Source of the DNA: CAITSH01 sp945892985
Lineage (GTDB): Bacteria; Pseudomonadota; Gammaproteobacteria; Burkholderiales; SG8-39
Length of the DNA: 64,000 nucleotides
Direction of reading: 5' to 3'
NCBI GenBank assembly: GCA_945892985.1
Contig: CAMDDU010000021.1
Span: 1-64,000, forward strand
Positions 26,792 to 35,850 of the stretch are shown in pieces. Both the position numbers and the translations under genes were made by a program. The notes beneath the pieces were generated by a model. The model was given only the letters and a program-made list of their open reading frames with translations, was not told the origin of the DNA and ran no database searches. Within the stretch, counting starts at the first letter, position 1; every line of letters begins with the position of its first letter.

Positions 26792-26825
26792 AAAAAGGCC
26801 GGCTAAATGCCGGCTTTTTTATTTT
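26792..26825 (+). terminator. Rho-independent terminator after gentisate dioxygenase
   Basis: The hairpin aaaaaggccggc-taaat-gccggctttttt with a GC stem and a T run follows the gentisate dioxygenase stop by about 20 bp. It ends the TRAP-ior-thioesterase-dioxygenase transcription unit. Confidence 0.88.
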
Positions 26826-26892
26826 AAAACCACCCTATGCATTCAGCAAACACTCAGCGCCGCAATGACGGGGAATACCCCTGTCCGCGACC

Positions 26893-26961
26893 TTACTCGA
26901 CGCCCAGTGCCTTCATCGCCTTGGCCGGCGTGCCCACCGACTCTTAGTGCTTGCCGTCCGA
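26893..26961 (-). pseudogene. Possible C-terminal remnant of an unrecognised gene
   Basis: On the minus strand a short frame reads YSDGKH, stop, then ESVGTPAKAMKALGVE and a stop at 26893-26895. It looks like the last residues of a degraded protein-coding gene, but the family is not recognised. There is no start and a stop interrupts it. Confidence 0.3.
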
Positions 26962-27097
26962 ATATAGGAAATTCAAACCACCTTTTTCTTTACGCGCAAG
27001 TGAATCGCCAAGCCCGGACGCGGTAAATCGCCTGGTGTTTGGTAAAAATTTCCCTCTTGTACTGGTTTATTGGTCCTTGCCTCGGCCCGTCGAGGGC
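26962..27097. repeat. Copy A of an IS91-like terminal sequence
   Basis: This roughly 135-bp stretch (ggaaattcaaaccaccttt ... gcctcggcccgtcgagg) is a diverged copy of 42559-42695, in the same orientation. In the other locus it directly follows an IS91-like transposase remnant, so both are probably ends of the same element family. No transposase remnant is visible here. Confidence 0.65.
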
Positions 27098-27531
27098 GAT
27101 TGGGAGGCACGCTGAACGTCCTGCTCAAGCGCAGGCTGCGTGAGATCGTCGGCGCTGTTGCGGACCCGTTCTCGCCTTGCGTACCAGACTGCCCGGAAGA
27201 CAGGCCGCAACCGCGCAGAAGTTCGCGCAGATGAGCGATGTTGAAAGCACCTCGGCAGAGGCAGCGTATGCCGAGGCTTTTTCAGCCAATGCGCAAAGTG
27301 ACACGCGCGAATAAACCCTTTCAATCTTCTCCCTCAGCCTACGCAGTTTCGATCTTCAGAATGAAGTGGATCTCGCTCCCCGGCCGCACCGGGTAGGCAT
27401 ACCCAACGAACGAACTGGCCGTTTGCCGGCCTCGCTTGGTGAGCTTGCGTACTTGCCGCAGCCCTGATTCCGGCATGCTGGCGGTGTAAGCCTGTGGCCG
27501 CGTCTGACAGAGGCTGAAGATCGTTCGTTGG
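27098..27531. other. Region without a recognisable intact gene
   Basis: Several short frames exist but none matches a family I know. A minus-strand frame ending at 27339 encodes a plausible protein C-terminus (SSFVGYAYPVRPGSEIHFILKIETA) that may be gene debris. The region lies between the IS91-like end and the stop of the flavoprotein gene. Confidence 0.4.
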
Positions 27532-28902
27532 CTACAACTCGCTTGCCGCTGCTTCTCCGCCGATGTAGCCCAACACCGCAGCCCCAAGCAAGCCGTTGCC
27601 CGAGACATATCCGCCGCCGCCCGCGCGGCCGCTTACCCCCGCCGCCGCACCGCCGCCGGCGAACAGATTGGGTACCGGCGCGCCATCCGGGCGCAGAACG
27701 CGGGCGCACGCATCGACCAGCAAGCCACCTTGAGTGTGAAACAAAGCAGCATTGACGCGCGTAATCACGTACGGCGGCACCAGCGGTGCCATGCCAAATT
27801 CGGTGCGGCCGAATTCGTCTGGCAGCTCATTTTGTGCGGCACGATTAAAACGCGCGAGTGTGGCGGCAAGTCCGGCGGCGTCGATAGCGTAAATCCGAGC
27901 CAGAGCTTCGATCGTCGGCGCATCCTTTGCGCCCCCCATATCGACCAGCACCTGGTAGGTCTGCTGGTAGCGTGCCACGTACTCCCGGATACGGGTGTCG
28001 TAGATGGCATAGGCTTCATTGCCCTCGGCCATCACTAGGGCGCCGAAGCCAGAATAGCCCAGGTTCTCGTTGCCGAATCGCCGGCCCTGCCGGTTGACGA
28101 AGAACGCGCCTTTTTCGGCCACGCTCCAGGTCAGCAGTTCGCCATGAGGATAAGCCACGCTGGCATGTGCCTGGTAGGCGCCGACGTTTCCGAGCTGCGC
28201 GCCGAGCGCGCGGCCCCATTCGATCGCCTCGCCCTCGCTGCCGGTCGCGCCGAAGTACTGGGATTCGGCGATCTCGGGGCAGAATTCCCGCAGCAGGCTG
28301 CGATTGGCACCATAACCGCTGGTCGCGAGTATGAGCTTCTTGGCGTCGATCCGGTATTGCGAGGCACCGTCTCCCACTTCGGCGCCTATGACCGCGCCCC
28401 TGCTATCGGTGATCAGACGCCTGACCGGATTGGAAAACACGATGTCAATACCATCACGCGCCGCCGCACGCGCGAGGCCCTCGACCAGATCCGCGCCACG
28501 GCCGCTAGGCTGGGTGTGCAGGCGTGGCACGCTGTGGCCGACATGTTTGTAGTTGGTGTAGAGCTTGACCTCGATGCCGCAATGGTCCACCAGCCACTCA
28601 ACCACCTCGGCCGAGCGCTCGACCAGCGTGCGCGTGAGATGCGATGCGTCGTGGGGCCCGGAAACGCGTTCCACGTCCTTGATCATGGTCTCGACGCTGT
28701 CGGCAATCCCAGCCTCGCGCTGCATGCGTGTCCCGGCTGCCGGGATCGATCCGCAGGAGAGCACGGTATTGCCGGCGAAACGTTCGAGCTTCTCGACCAC
28801 CGCCACGCTGGCGCCCGCCTGCGCCGCCTTGAGCGCGGCGATCAGACCGCAGGCTCCGGCACCCACCACCAGCACATCGACCGCTATCCGGTCAGTCGTC
28901 AT
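27532..28902 (-). CDS. FAD-dependent oxidoreductase, fumarate reductase flavoprotein type
   Basis: A 456-residue flavoprotein. The FAD Rossmann motif VLVVGAGACGLIAALKA lies at residues 9-25. It has the fumarate reductase/succinate dehydrogenase-like C-terminal GGLLVDACARVLRPDGAPVPNLFAGGGAAAGVSG. Members include fumarate and urocanate reductases and 3-ketosteroid dehydrogenases. The start at 28902 overlaps the stop of the upstream Bug gene (ATGA), so the pair is coupled. The Bug protein probably supplies the unsaturated acid on which this enzyme acts. Confidence 0.85.
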   Translation of the reverse strand: MTTDRIAVDVLVVGAGACGLIAALKAAQAGASVAVVEKLERFAGNTVLSCGSIPAAGTRMQREAGIADSVETMIKDVERVSGPHDASHLTRTLVERSAEVVEWLVDHCGIEVKLYTNYKHVGHSVPRLHTQPSGRGADLVEGLARAAARDGIDIVFSNPVRRLITDSRGAVIGAEVGDGASQYRIDAKKLILATSGYGANRSLLREFCPEIAESQYFGATGSEGEAIEWGRALGAQLGNVGAYQAHASVAYPHGELLTWSVAEKGAFFVNRQGRRFGNENLGYSGFGALVMAEGNEAYAIYDTRIREYVARYQQTYQVLVDMGGAKDAPTIEALARIYAIDAAGLAATLARFNRAAQNELPDEFGRTEFGMAPLVPPYVITRVNAALFHTQGGLLVDACARVLRPDGAPVPNLFAGGGAAAGVSGRAGGGGYVSGNGLLGAAVLGYIGGEAAASEL

Positions 28903-29891
28903 TCGATCCTCGTTCCGGTCTCTTTCACGAGCCGCGACCATTTCGTGGTCTCGCTGCGGATGTGGGCCGCGAATTCCTCCGGCGAACTGCCCAGCGGCTC
29001 GGCGCCAAGCGCGGCGAATCGTTCCCGCACATCGCTGCTCGCAAGCAATTTATTGAGGGCGGCGTTCAACTGCGACACGATAGCGCTCGGCGTGCCCGCC
29101 GGTGCAAACAAGCCCATCCAGGCGCTGACTTCGAAGCCCGGCAGGTTCGCCGCTTCTGCGATCGTCGGCAATTCGGGAAGCAGAGCGGAGCGCTTAGCCC
29201 CACCGACGGCGAGCGGCACGATCTTCCCCGATTTGATATGCGGCAGCGCGCCGGCGATATCCACAAACAGCACCTGGATGGTGCCAGCCATCAGATCGAT
29301 CAGCGCGGGGCCGCTGCCCTTGTAGGGTAGATGGGTCATGTCGAGACCGGATCGCGCCTTGAGCAGCTCGCCGGCAAGATGGTGGGAACTGCCGTTTCCG
29401 GCGGAACCAAAAAACAGCTTCGCTTTGCCGCTCTTCGAATAGGCAACGAGTTCTGCCACGCTGCGCGCCGGCACGGAAGGATGCACCAGGAGTACGAGCT
29501 GGTTGGTGAGCATGAGACTCACCGGGACAAAGTCTTTCACCGGGTCGAACGGCATATTTGCATAAAGGCTGCCATTGATCGCATGAGTACCGATAGTGCC
29601 AATGAGCAGCGTATGCCCGTCGGCCCGGGACTTAGCGACGAAGTCGGCACCGATATTGCCGCCGGCGCCGCCTTTGTTGAGCACCATGACAGACTGGCTC
29701 AGCGCATCTCCCAGTTTTGGGGCGACAACCCGGCTGAGCAAATCCGTGGCTCCGCCCGATGCGTAGGGCACGACCAGAGCGACCGCCTTGGTCGGGTAGG
29801 TCTGCGCGTACAGTCCGGGGGCCGACGCGAGAAACCAGATACCCAATGACCATGCGCCAAGGCCAAGAAAAAAACGTCGTTTCATATCCAT
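28899..29891 (-). CDS. Bug-family (TTT) substrate-binding protein
   Basis: A 330-residue periplasmic receptor with signal peptide (about 1-29, ending GLYAQ), the YPTKAVALVVPYASGGATD hallmark, and MTHLPYKGSGPALIDLM in the middle. It is translationally coupled to the downstream flavoprotein. No permease is adjacent. It is one of three orphan Bug receptors in the window. Confidence 0.9.
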   Translation of the reverse strand: MDMKRRFFLGLGAWSLGIWFLASAPGLYAQTYPTKAVALVVPYASGGATDLLSRVVAPKLGDALSQSVMVLNKGGAGGNIGADFVAKSRADGHTLLIGTIGTHAINGSLYANMPFDPVKDFVPVSLMLTNQLVLLVHPSVPARSVAELVAYSKSGKAKLFFGSAGNGSSHHLAGELLKARSGLDMTHLPYKGSGPALIDLMAGTIQVLFVDIAGALPHIKSGKIVPLAVGGAKRSALLPELPTIAEAANLPGFEVSAWMGLFAPAGTPSAIVSQLNAALNKLLASSDVRERFAALGAEPLGSSPEEFAAHIRSETTKWSRLVKETGTRIE

Positions 29892-30286
29892 TCCTTCGTT
29901 TGAATACTATAAGATCGTAAATCGTAAATCGTAAGGTCAGCGGGCCATCCGATGAAACACTGATGAAGCCTGCCGCAATTCTACAGTCACCACCGGAAAG
30001 AAAATGACTTTGCGATAAGCCAGCCATGCGTATGACTTTATGGGCGCGACCGGCACGGCTTGTCGCATGGCTGCGCTTGCCGATCCCTGCGAGGTACAGT
30101 TGGCATCTCAGAATTCAAGCGACAACTTGTCGACCGCGACCAGCGCACGGCTCTGCGCTGCCACTGCAAATTCCACATCATGAAAATAGACATGGACGCA
30201 GTCCCGTGGCGCCTGGACTTACTGATCCGTCCGTTCGAGATCAGCAATGGCCAATCTCATAAGCATTCACTTCATTTCCATTGCAC
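29892..30286. other. Intergenic region, no clear gene
   Basis: About 395 bp between the Bug gene and a small ORF. It holds three short direct repeats atcgtaa(atc) near 29914-29935, upstream of the Bug start, which could belong to a promoter or operator. The reading frames here (up to 76 codons) lack recognisable features. Confidence 0.4.
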
Positions 30287-30478
30287 ATGATCAACCGCCC
30301 AGTCCGTCACCGCATTATTTTCCGCGATCTTGCCCTTGGCCAGCGTTTTTACGATCCGATCAGCGAGGAATACTTCGTCAAGCAAAGCGACACCATGGCC
30401 GCCATGGTTACCGGCCCGGGCGATGGCACGGTACCCGATGAGTTTGAAGCCGACGACGTTGTTGCGGTAGACGAGTAA
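30287..30478 (+). CDS. Small conserved-looking hypothetical protein
   Basis: A 63-residue acidic-tailed protein, MINRPVRHRIIFRDLALGQ..., with the pattern FRDL-x3-QRF-x5-EEYFVKQSD. This kind of short beta-rich protein, with a hydrophobic core followed by a W/Y-x-VK-x-S stretch, occurs scattered in proteobacteria without known role. ATG at 30287 is preferred to TTG at 30281. The EamA gene downstream is convergent. Confidence 0.5.
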   Translation: MINRPVRHRIIFRDLALGQRFYDPISEEYFVKQSDTMAAMVTGPGDGTVPDEFEADDVVAVDE

Positions 30479-30492
30479 GGTCTTGCGCGCGG

Positions 30493-31377
30493 CTAGCCTT
30501 GCGCCAAGGCCGCAAGTGCCGCCAGGGCGAACGCAAGGCCGGTCAGTTTCCTGCCCGTCACCGGTTCGCGCAGCACCAGGATGCCTATGCTTGCCGTCAC
30601 GATGAAACCCATTTGCGTTATCGGCACCAAGGTACTGGCCGGGCCGCGCGCCAGGCTTTCGGCCAGCAATATGAACGCCGCCGACAACAGGCAGGCCGCC
30701 GGTATTCCAAAGCGCCAGGCCTTTGCGTTCGGCCGCAGGCTGCCTTCGGCGCGAAACATCACAATGTTGCCAAGGCTGATCACCGCCGCCGCCTGCACCG
30801 TCAGCAGGCCGGCCGGCGTGGCCCCCGCGGATAAGGCCACCTTGTAAATCAGGTTCGCGATCGCCACGGCAAGCATCGCAACCAGCACGCGCACCAGTGA
30901 CGCGCGTGAATTGCGCGACCTTCCCGCCGGGACCGGCTCTTTCACAGCTGATGCGCCCCCGCCAAGCAGCAGCCACACCGCGGCAAGCGCGCAGCCGAGT
31001 CCGGCAAGCTTGCTTGCACTGGCCGGTTCCCCCAGGACCAGCATCGCCAGTCCGGCGGTGACGGTGAAGCTGAGGCGGAATATCGGCGCATTGACCGACA
31101 CATTGCCCGCCTGCAGGCTGCGCGAAAAATTGTAAAAAGCGGTGAAGGCAAACACCCCCGCCACCGCGCCCCACAGGCTGGCGGCATTGAACACCAGCGT
31201 TCCGGTCAGCAGCCCGTAGGCGAGCACGATTGCGCCGTAACACATCGACTGCACCTGCAACAAACTGTGCGAGGCAAGCCCGGCGCCCGCCGCACGTTTG
31301 TACACGATGTCGGAAAGCCCGTTGCACACCAGCGCACCCATAGCCAGCACCACGGCGATATCGAAACCGGCGTTCAA
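30493..31377 (-). CDS. EamA-family (DMT) transporter
   Basis: A 294-residue integral membrane protein with about ten hydrophobic helices arranged as two EamA repeats. Each repeat ends in a typical GEP helix: LAMLVLGEPASASKLAGLGCAL and IGILVLREPVTGRKLTGLAFAL. Such exporters move amino acids, nucleosides or other metabolites. The substrate cannot be inferred from the neighbours. Confidence 0.88.
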   Translation of the reverse strand: MNAGFDIAVVLAMGALVCNGLSDIVYKRAAGAGLASHSLLQVQSMCYGAIVLAYGLLTGTLVFNAASLWGAVAGVFAFTAFYNFSRSLQAGNVSVNAPIFRLSFTVTAGLAMLVLGEPASASKLAGLGCALAAVWLLLGGGASAVKEPVPAGRSRNSRASLVRVLVAMLAVAIANLIYKVALSAGATPAGLLTVQAAAVISLGNIVMFRAEGSLRPNAKAWRFGIPAACLLSAAFILLAESLARGPASTLVPITQMGFIVTASIGILVLREPVTGRKLTGLAFALAALAALAQG

Positions 31378-31430
31378 ATTGGCGGGGCGTAAAACAGTGG
31401 CATTGTTCGGGCTTTGTGCGGCGGGCGTGA

Positions 31431-32186
31431 ATGCATCCGTCTACTTGTATGATAGCGGCCTGCCGGAGCATACCGGTGAACCGTCAAGTTTTTTTCAGGA
31501 CAACAAACATTCGCAACCTGCTCGCACTACTCGCCAGCGCCATCCTGCTTGTCCTGGGACTCCTGTTCTCGGTGGTGATCCTTTCCCTTATCGCCGTGCT
31601 CGGCCTCACGGCATGGGCCTACTTTTGGTGGAAGACCCGCGCGCTGCGCAAAGCCATGCGCGAGCAAGCCCCGGACAGCCGGGTCATCGACGGGGAGGCC
31701 ACGCTGGTGGCGGAATACGCGCAGAACGCGACCAGCGCCCTCCCCGCGCTTTGGGACGGACGAATCGTGGTGGGTGATATCGACCTCAGCACCGACCCGC
31801 TTGCCGCACCTTACATAAAGACAGAAATCGTCGCCGTCGAATTCGCCGATACGGCGGGCGAGCTGATCAGCCTCGAAGGCCCGAACTGCTACGACACCGG
31901 CGACGCGCTGATTACCGGTTCCACCGGCACGCGCTGGAGCGTCGCGCGTGATCGCTTTGACGCCAAATACGAAGCCTTGCCCGGCGAGGACGGTCGCTAC
32001 CAGGCCAAACCCATACCCGTGCTGGCGCGGCAAATGCACGAAGCCTTCACTGCGGCCAGGTCCTCCGGCGGTGACCTGCTCCAGGGCGATGCCGGCGATT
32101 GGTTGTTGCAATACGCCCCCGGGGATTTTGGCATCGCCAAAAACGAGCGCTTCGCACAGGTGTACCGCAAAATCGAACAGGCCTGA
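31431..32186 (+). CDS. Membrane-anchored PGDYG-domain protein
   Basis: A protein of up to 251 residues in two parts. Residues about 20-60 hold two hydrophobic segments (RNLLALLASAILLVLGLLF and SVVILSLIAVLGLTAWAYF) of a kind seen in stand-alone small betaproteobacterial membrane proteins ending ...RVIDGE. From about 105 the rest matches PGDYG-domain proteins: EGPNCYDTGDALITGSTG, DAKYEALPGEDGRY, QGDAGDWLLQYAPGDFGI. The domain's function is unknown. A GTG at 31476 (codon 16) is a possible start. The arrangement looks like a fusion of two normally separate genes. Confidence 0.65.
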   Translation: MHPSTCMIAACRSIPVNRQVFFRTTNIRNLLALLASAILLVLGLLFSVVILSLIAVLGLTAWAYFWWKTRALRKAMREQAPDSRVIDGEATLVAEYAQNATSALPALWDGRIVVGDIDLSTDPLAAPYIKTEIVAVEFADTAGELISLEGPNCYDTGDALITGSTGTRWSVARDRFDAKYEALPGEDGRYQAKPIPVLARQMHEAFTAARSSGGDLLQGDAGDWLLQYAPGDFGIAKNERFAQVYRKIEQA

Positions 32187-32202
32187 CTCCGGAAAGCGCC
32201 CG

Positions 32203-33513
32203 TCATGCGAGACGCCCCTCCAGGCACAGGTCCACCCAGTGCGCGGCACGCAGGGTGCGCGCGTCCTCGTCGATGCGCCCGACCACCTGCATGGCCAGCG
32301 GCAAGCCATTAGGGCCGGTGCCGCCGGTGACCGACAGACAGGGACCGTGCATGAAGGTCCAGACCTGGTTCATCGACGTGTCGCCCGAATAATCCTGGCC
32401 CTTGGGCGCCTCCCCTGTCGCGGCCGGCACAAATAACACGTCACACTCGCCCAGCACGTCGGGAAACATCTGGCGGCACTGCCGTCCCAGCGTCTGCGCC
32501 CGCTGGTATTCCTCGCCGGTGACCTGCATGCTGGCCACGGTACGGTCGTACAAGGGCTTGCGGATAAGCGCTCCGTGGCGCGCCATGATGTCGGCAAAGG
32601 CGCGGCCCATCTCGAACCTCACCACCGCAAGCTGCGCCTCGAACATTCCCCGAAAAACCTCGGGCAGCACAATCTCCACCACCTTGGCCCCGGCCGCAGA
32701 CAGGCGCCGCGCACTGTCCTCAAAGGCCTGGTGCATGTGCGCGTCGGCGCGTTCCCACTCGAAGGTGCGGCAAATGCCCACTACGGGTGCGCGTGATGCG
32801 CCCTTGTCCGCATCGGGCAGCATCAGGCCCGGGTATTGCGCCATCGCCGAAGCGAGCAGTGCGACGTCACGCACATCGCGCGCCAACAAACTCACGGTGT
32901 CGCAGGAATCGGCATTGGGCCAGACCCCGCGCCGGGGAAACAGGTTGTAGCTGGGTTTGTAGCCGGTGACACCGCAATAGCCTGAAGGCCGGACGGTGGA
33001 CCCCATGGTCTGTGTGCCGGTGGCAAAGCTGACCATGTAATCGGCCACGGCGGCGGCTGAACCCGAAGACGAGCCGCCCGGTGTGTGCTCCAGGTTGAGC
33101 GGGTTGCGCGTGCCGTTGGTGGGAAAGGTCGCCAACTCGGTGGTCACGGTCTTGCCCATGATGACCACGCCTTGTTTGCGTGCCGTGGCCAGGCAGGCGG
33201 CGTCCTGCACCGGCTGGTAGCCGGCAAAAGCCTTTGAGCCGCCCTGGGTGGGCATGTCCCAGGTGTCAAAGACATCTTTCACACCCAGGGTCAGTCCGTG
33301 CAGCGGGCCCTGGATCGCACCCGCATCGAGCGTCTTGGCGCGCGACAGCGCGAGCTCAGGGTTGATAAAAGCAAAGGCCTGCACCTCGGGCTCGCGCGCG
33401 GCAATGCGCTCCAGGCCGGCCTTGACATAGTCTTGTGCGCTGAGCGTGCGCGACTGCAATGCACGGGCGGCGTCGAACGCCGACATGGCGATAATCTTGT
33501 TGAGCTTGTTCAT
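32203..33513 (-). CDS. Amidase (amidase signature family)
   Basis: A 436-residue hydrolase with the Ser-cisSer-Lys triad: K79 in LGVKDVFDT, the cis-Ser in HTPGGSSSGSAAAV (about 148-150) and the nucleophile S172 in MGSTVRPSGYCG. It hydrolyses an amide to acid and ammonia, or cleaves ureido bonds. The ATG at 33513 is preferred to the upstream in-frame start at 33552. It is divergent from the next Bug gene with a 99-bp gap, so amide or acid uptake and hydrolysis may be linked. Confidence 0.88.
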   Translation of the reverse strand: MNKLNKIIAMSAFDAARALQSRTLSAQDYVKAGLERIAAREPEVQAFAFINPELALSRAKTLDAGAIQGPLHGLTLGVKDVFDTWDMPTQGGSKAFAGYQPVQDAACLATARKQGVVIMGKTVTTELATFPTNGTRNPLNLEHTPGGSSSGSAAAVADYMVSFATGTQTMGSTVRPSGYCGVTGYKPSYNLFPRRGVWPNADSCDTVSLLARDVRDVALLASAMAQYPGLMLPDADKGASRAPVVGICRTFEWERADAHMHQAFEDSARRLSAAGAKVVEIVLPEVFRGMFEAQLAVVRFEMGRAFADIMARHGALIRKPLYDRTVASMQVTGEEYQRAQTLGRQCRQMFPDVLGECDVLFVPAATGEAPKGQDYSGDTSMNQVWTFMHGPCLSVTGGTGPNGLPLAMQVVGRIDEDARTLRAAHWVDLCLEGRLA

Positions 33514-33612
33514 TTTTTGGCTGCGCCGGTCCGATGCATGATATTTTTGCACGGTCGGCGGATTTTTCCTGAATTAATGTACGATTGATTGTCCCACGTT
33601 AAAGACAAAACT

Positions 33613-34578
33613 ATGCGCCTCGCACGACAAGCAGCAAGCATCGCATTCTCCGCCCTGTTCAGCGTCAGTGCCTGGGCGCAGGCCTACCCGTCCCAACCGA
33701 TCAAACTGATTATTCCGTTTGCCACCGGCACCGGCAGCGAGGTGGCGCTGCGCCTGATAGCCGAACGCCTTGCCACCGCGCTCAAGCAACCCATAGTCAT
33801 TGAAAACCGGCCCGGCGCCGGCTCGACACTGGGCGCCGACGCGGTGGCCAAGGCCGCCCCCGACGGCTATACGCTAGCGGCCACCTACAACTCGTCCATC
33901 GCGCCCGGGCCACTGATGTACAAGAAAATTCCCTACGACCCGATCAAGGATTTCCAGCACATCGTGCTGATCGGACTGTATCCGCAGTACCTCATCGTCA
34001 AGGCCGATTCCCCGATCAAGACCATCCAGGAATTCATCGCCCTGGTCAAAGCCAAGCCGGGCACCGTCAATTACGCCTCGGCCGGTGTGGGCACGTCGGG
34101 CTTTCTCGCAGCGGAGTTGCTCAAGCAGACGCTCAATCTGAACATGACGCACATCCCCTACAAGGGACCGGCACCGGCCATTGTTGACTTGCTCGGCGGC
34201 CGCTTGGACATGGTGCTTACCGCCAGCGCGGCCGAGTTGGTCAAAACCGGCAAGGTCAGGGTGTTGGCGGTGACCAGCGAGAAACGCATGCCAACCTACC
34301 CGGACATACCGACGCTGGACGAAATCGCACCGGGGGTGCAGGCGGTGTCATGGGTGGGCATTTCCGCTCCCGCACAAACGCCCAAGGCGGTTAGCGCGCG
34401 ACTGGAACGGGAACTACTCGAAATCATCAATACACCGGACATGCAGGCGCGCCTCAGCGACCCGGTGCTCGGACTTACGATCTCGGCACGCAACTCGGAC
34501 AAGTTCCTCGAATTCATCCAGAAGGAAATGCGTACTTGGGCGCCGGTGATCAAGGCGGGCAATATCCAGGTGGATTAG
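33613..34578 (+). CDS. Bug-family (TTT) substrate-binding protein
   Basis: A 321-residue periplasmic receptor. The signal peptide ends SAWAQA; the hallmarks are YPSQPIKLIIPFATGTGSE and NMTHIPYKGPAPAIVDLLGG. The usual PGG in the ligand loop reads ATGTGSE here. ATG at 33613 is preferred to TTG at 33589. No TctAB permease is nearby; the divergent amidase suggests an amide or carboxylate ligand. Confidence 0.88.
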   Translation: MRLARQAASIAFSALFSVSAWAQAYPSQPIKLIIPFATGTGSEVALRLIAERLATALKQPIVIENRPGAGSTLGADAVAKAAPDGYTLAATYNSSIAPGPLMYKKIPYDPIKDFQHIVLIGLYPQYLIVKADSPIKTIQEFIALVKAKPGTVNYASAGVGTSGFLAAELLKQTLNLNMTHIPYKGPAPAIVDLLGGRLDMVLTASAAELVKTGKVRVLAVTSEKRMPTYPDIPTLDEIAPGVQAVSWVGISAPAQTPKAVSARLERELLEIINTPDMQARLSDPVLGLTISARNSDKFLEFIQKEMRTWAPVIKAGNIQVD

Positions 34579-35052
34579 GCGGTCTGGGAGCGCGTTGCCG
34601 CGCCGGCCCGGGGCCGCGAGCATCGCAGGGCAGCCCCGACTACCGTAGCCGGCTTTGACGCAAAAGCTTCACGGGGGCCGTCACCTTCGCGTCGCCTTCT
34701 TTTGCTTACTTCCGACCGAAGGAAGTCCCCGCAGGGCATTGGCGAAGCAAGGAAAGTAACGCGAGCGCGGGGGCGGGTCCCGACATCGTCGCATGAGGCT
34801 GTATTCACCCTCGCCCTAGCCCGCCAAGGGAGAGGGGACAAAATTTCCCGGGACTGAATGACGAAATGGCTGGAAATGTCCGCCTGGCGCGGCTTTGCAG
34901 TCATGGTGCGAATTCGCCCCATCACTCGCCGCCGCAGGAAAAACCGAAACGAATTTTGATCCGTTCCACTCCGCCCCGGGTAACCGCTCTGTCACATTTG
35001 CACGGTAATCTGCGCACACGTTAGATACGGGGCGACCCGCAACAGGAGGCGG
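34579..35052. other. Intergenic region with no intact gene
   Basis: About 470 bp. The stretch around 34650-34770 (cacgggggccgtcacc ... ggaaagtaacgcgag) resembles repetitive intergenic DNA frequent in betaproteobacteria. The end (gcaacaggaggcgg) supplies the ribosome-binding site of the next gene. No coding remnant is recognised. Confidence 0.4.
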
Positions 35053-35850
35053 ATGACTGCTTATACGGAACGACCCCGGCTGCGTCCAATACCCGATGTT
35101 TCACTGACGGCGACAGCAGCCTTTGTGGTGCTCGCCCTTTGGACTATGGGCTGGAACCGGCAGTGGAGCGTGGCGGCCTATCTAGTCAGCTTCTGGCATT
35201 ACTATCTGTACGCGCTCGCCTATTACTTTGGCCTTGTTTCCATGGCGGTCTTCAAGCGCGATGCCGTGATGATGAAGACCGTGGCGCTTGTCGCTCTCGC
35301 CTTTGCGTATTTCCAGGAGCCGCTCGATTTCACATCACTGTGTGTTGTCGCCGCAGGCTTCCTGCTTAACGTGGTCGCGGCAAAAGCACTGGGGGCCGAC
35401 CGCACCTACTATGGATACGAAGTAGCGCGCCTGCCGCACTTGCGTGTCACAAGCTTCCCGTATGGCTGGATTGCGCACCCCATGATCGTGGGCAATATCG
35501 TCGCCTTCGGCGGAACCCTGCTCAACGAAGACTTTCGCACCCGCTGGTGGCCGCTTGCGCTCATGCATGTGGCGATGAACCTCGGCCTGCTCTTGATGGA
35601 GACCACAGTCGTGCCGCGCCGCAGCGCTGCGGCGATGCGCGGTTTTTCGTGGCCGAGCGCATTGTTATTCGCACTTGCAGGCGGCGCATTGGGCTGGATC
35701 GCGGACGTTTCCGGGGCTCCTGCCCCGGTACGTTCGGCGGTGGCCGCCGCCGGGGCCGCCTGCGCATACGTCCTGTTTTGTGCCTACACGTCGCCCGCCT
35801 TTGGATGCGGCGAACAACACACCCTGTCGCAGGGAGCGCCGCATGAGTGA
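35053..35850 (+). CDS. Phospholipid N-methyltransferase-like (PEMT) membrane protein
   Basis: A 265-residue protein with about six to seven membrane segments. The segment around residues 130-160, RVTSFPYGWIAHPMIVGNIVAFGG, matches the SAM-binding region of PEMT/Opi3-type phospholipid methyltransferases (GFPYG-x3-xP-x-Y/I-VG). The C-terminal LMETTVVP also fits, with its conserved Glu. It would methylate phosphatidylethanolamine or another membrane lipid, but the family is broad and includes isoprenylcysteine methyltransferase-like enzymes. An aggagg site precedes the ATG. It overlaps the next gene by 8 bp, so they are coupled. Confidence 0.65.
   Translation: MTAYTERPRLRPIPDVSLTATAAFVVLALWTMGWNRQWSVAAYLVSFWHYYLYALAYYFGLVSMAVFKRDAVMMKTVALVALAFAYFQEPLDFTSLCVVAAGFLLNVVAAKALGADRTYYGYEVARLPHLRVTSFPYGWIAHPMIVGNIVAFGGTLLNEDFRTRWWPLALMHVAMNLGLLLMETTVVPRRSAAAMRGFSWPSALLFALAGGALGWIADVSGAPAPVRSAVAAAGAACAYVLFCAYTSPAFGCGEQHTLSQGAPHE

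Noticed and set aside
30493..31471. Long minus-strand frame (399 codons) overlapping the EamA gene in another frame
   Set aside because: Arg/Gly/Cys-rich shadow; the EamA frame has the correct membrane helices.
34579..35052. Small RNA or decayed gene
   Set aside because: No promoter-terminator pair or recognisable coding fragment could be seen; resembles common intergenic repeats.
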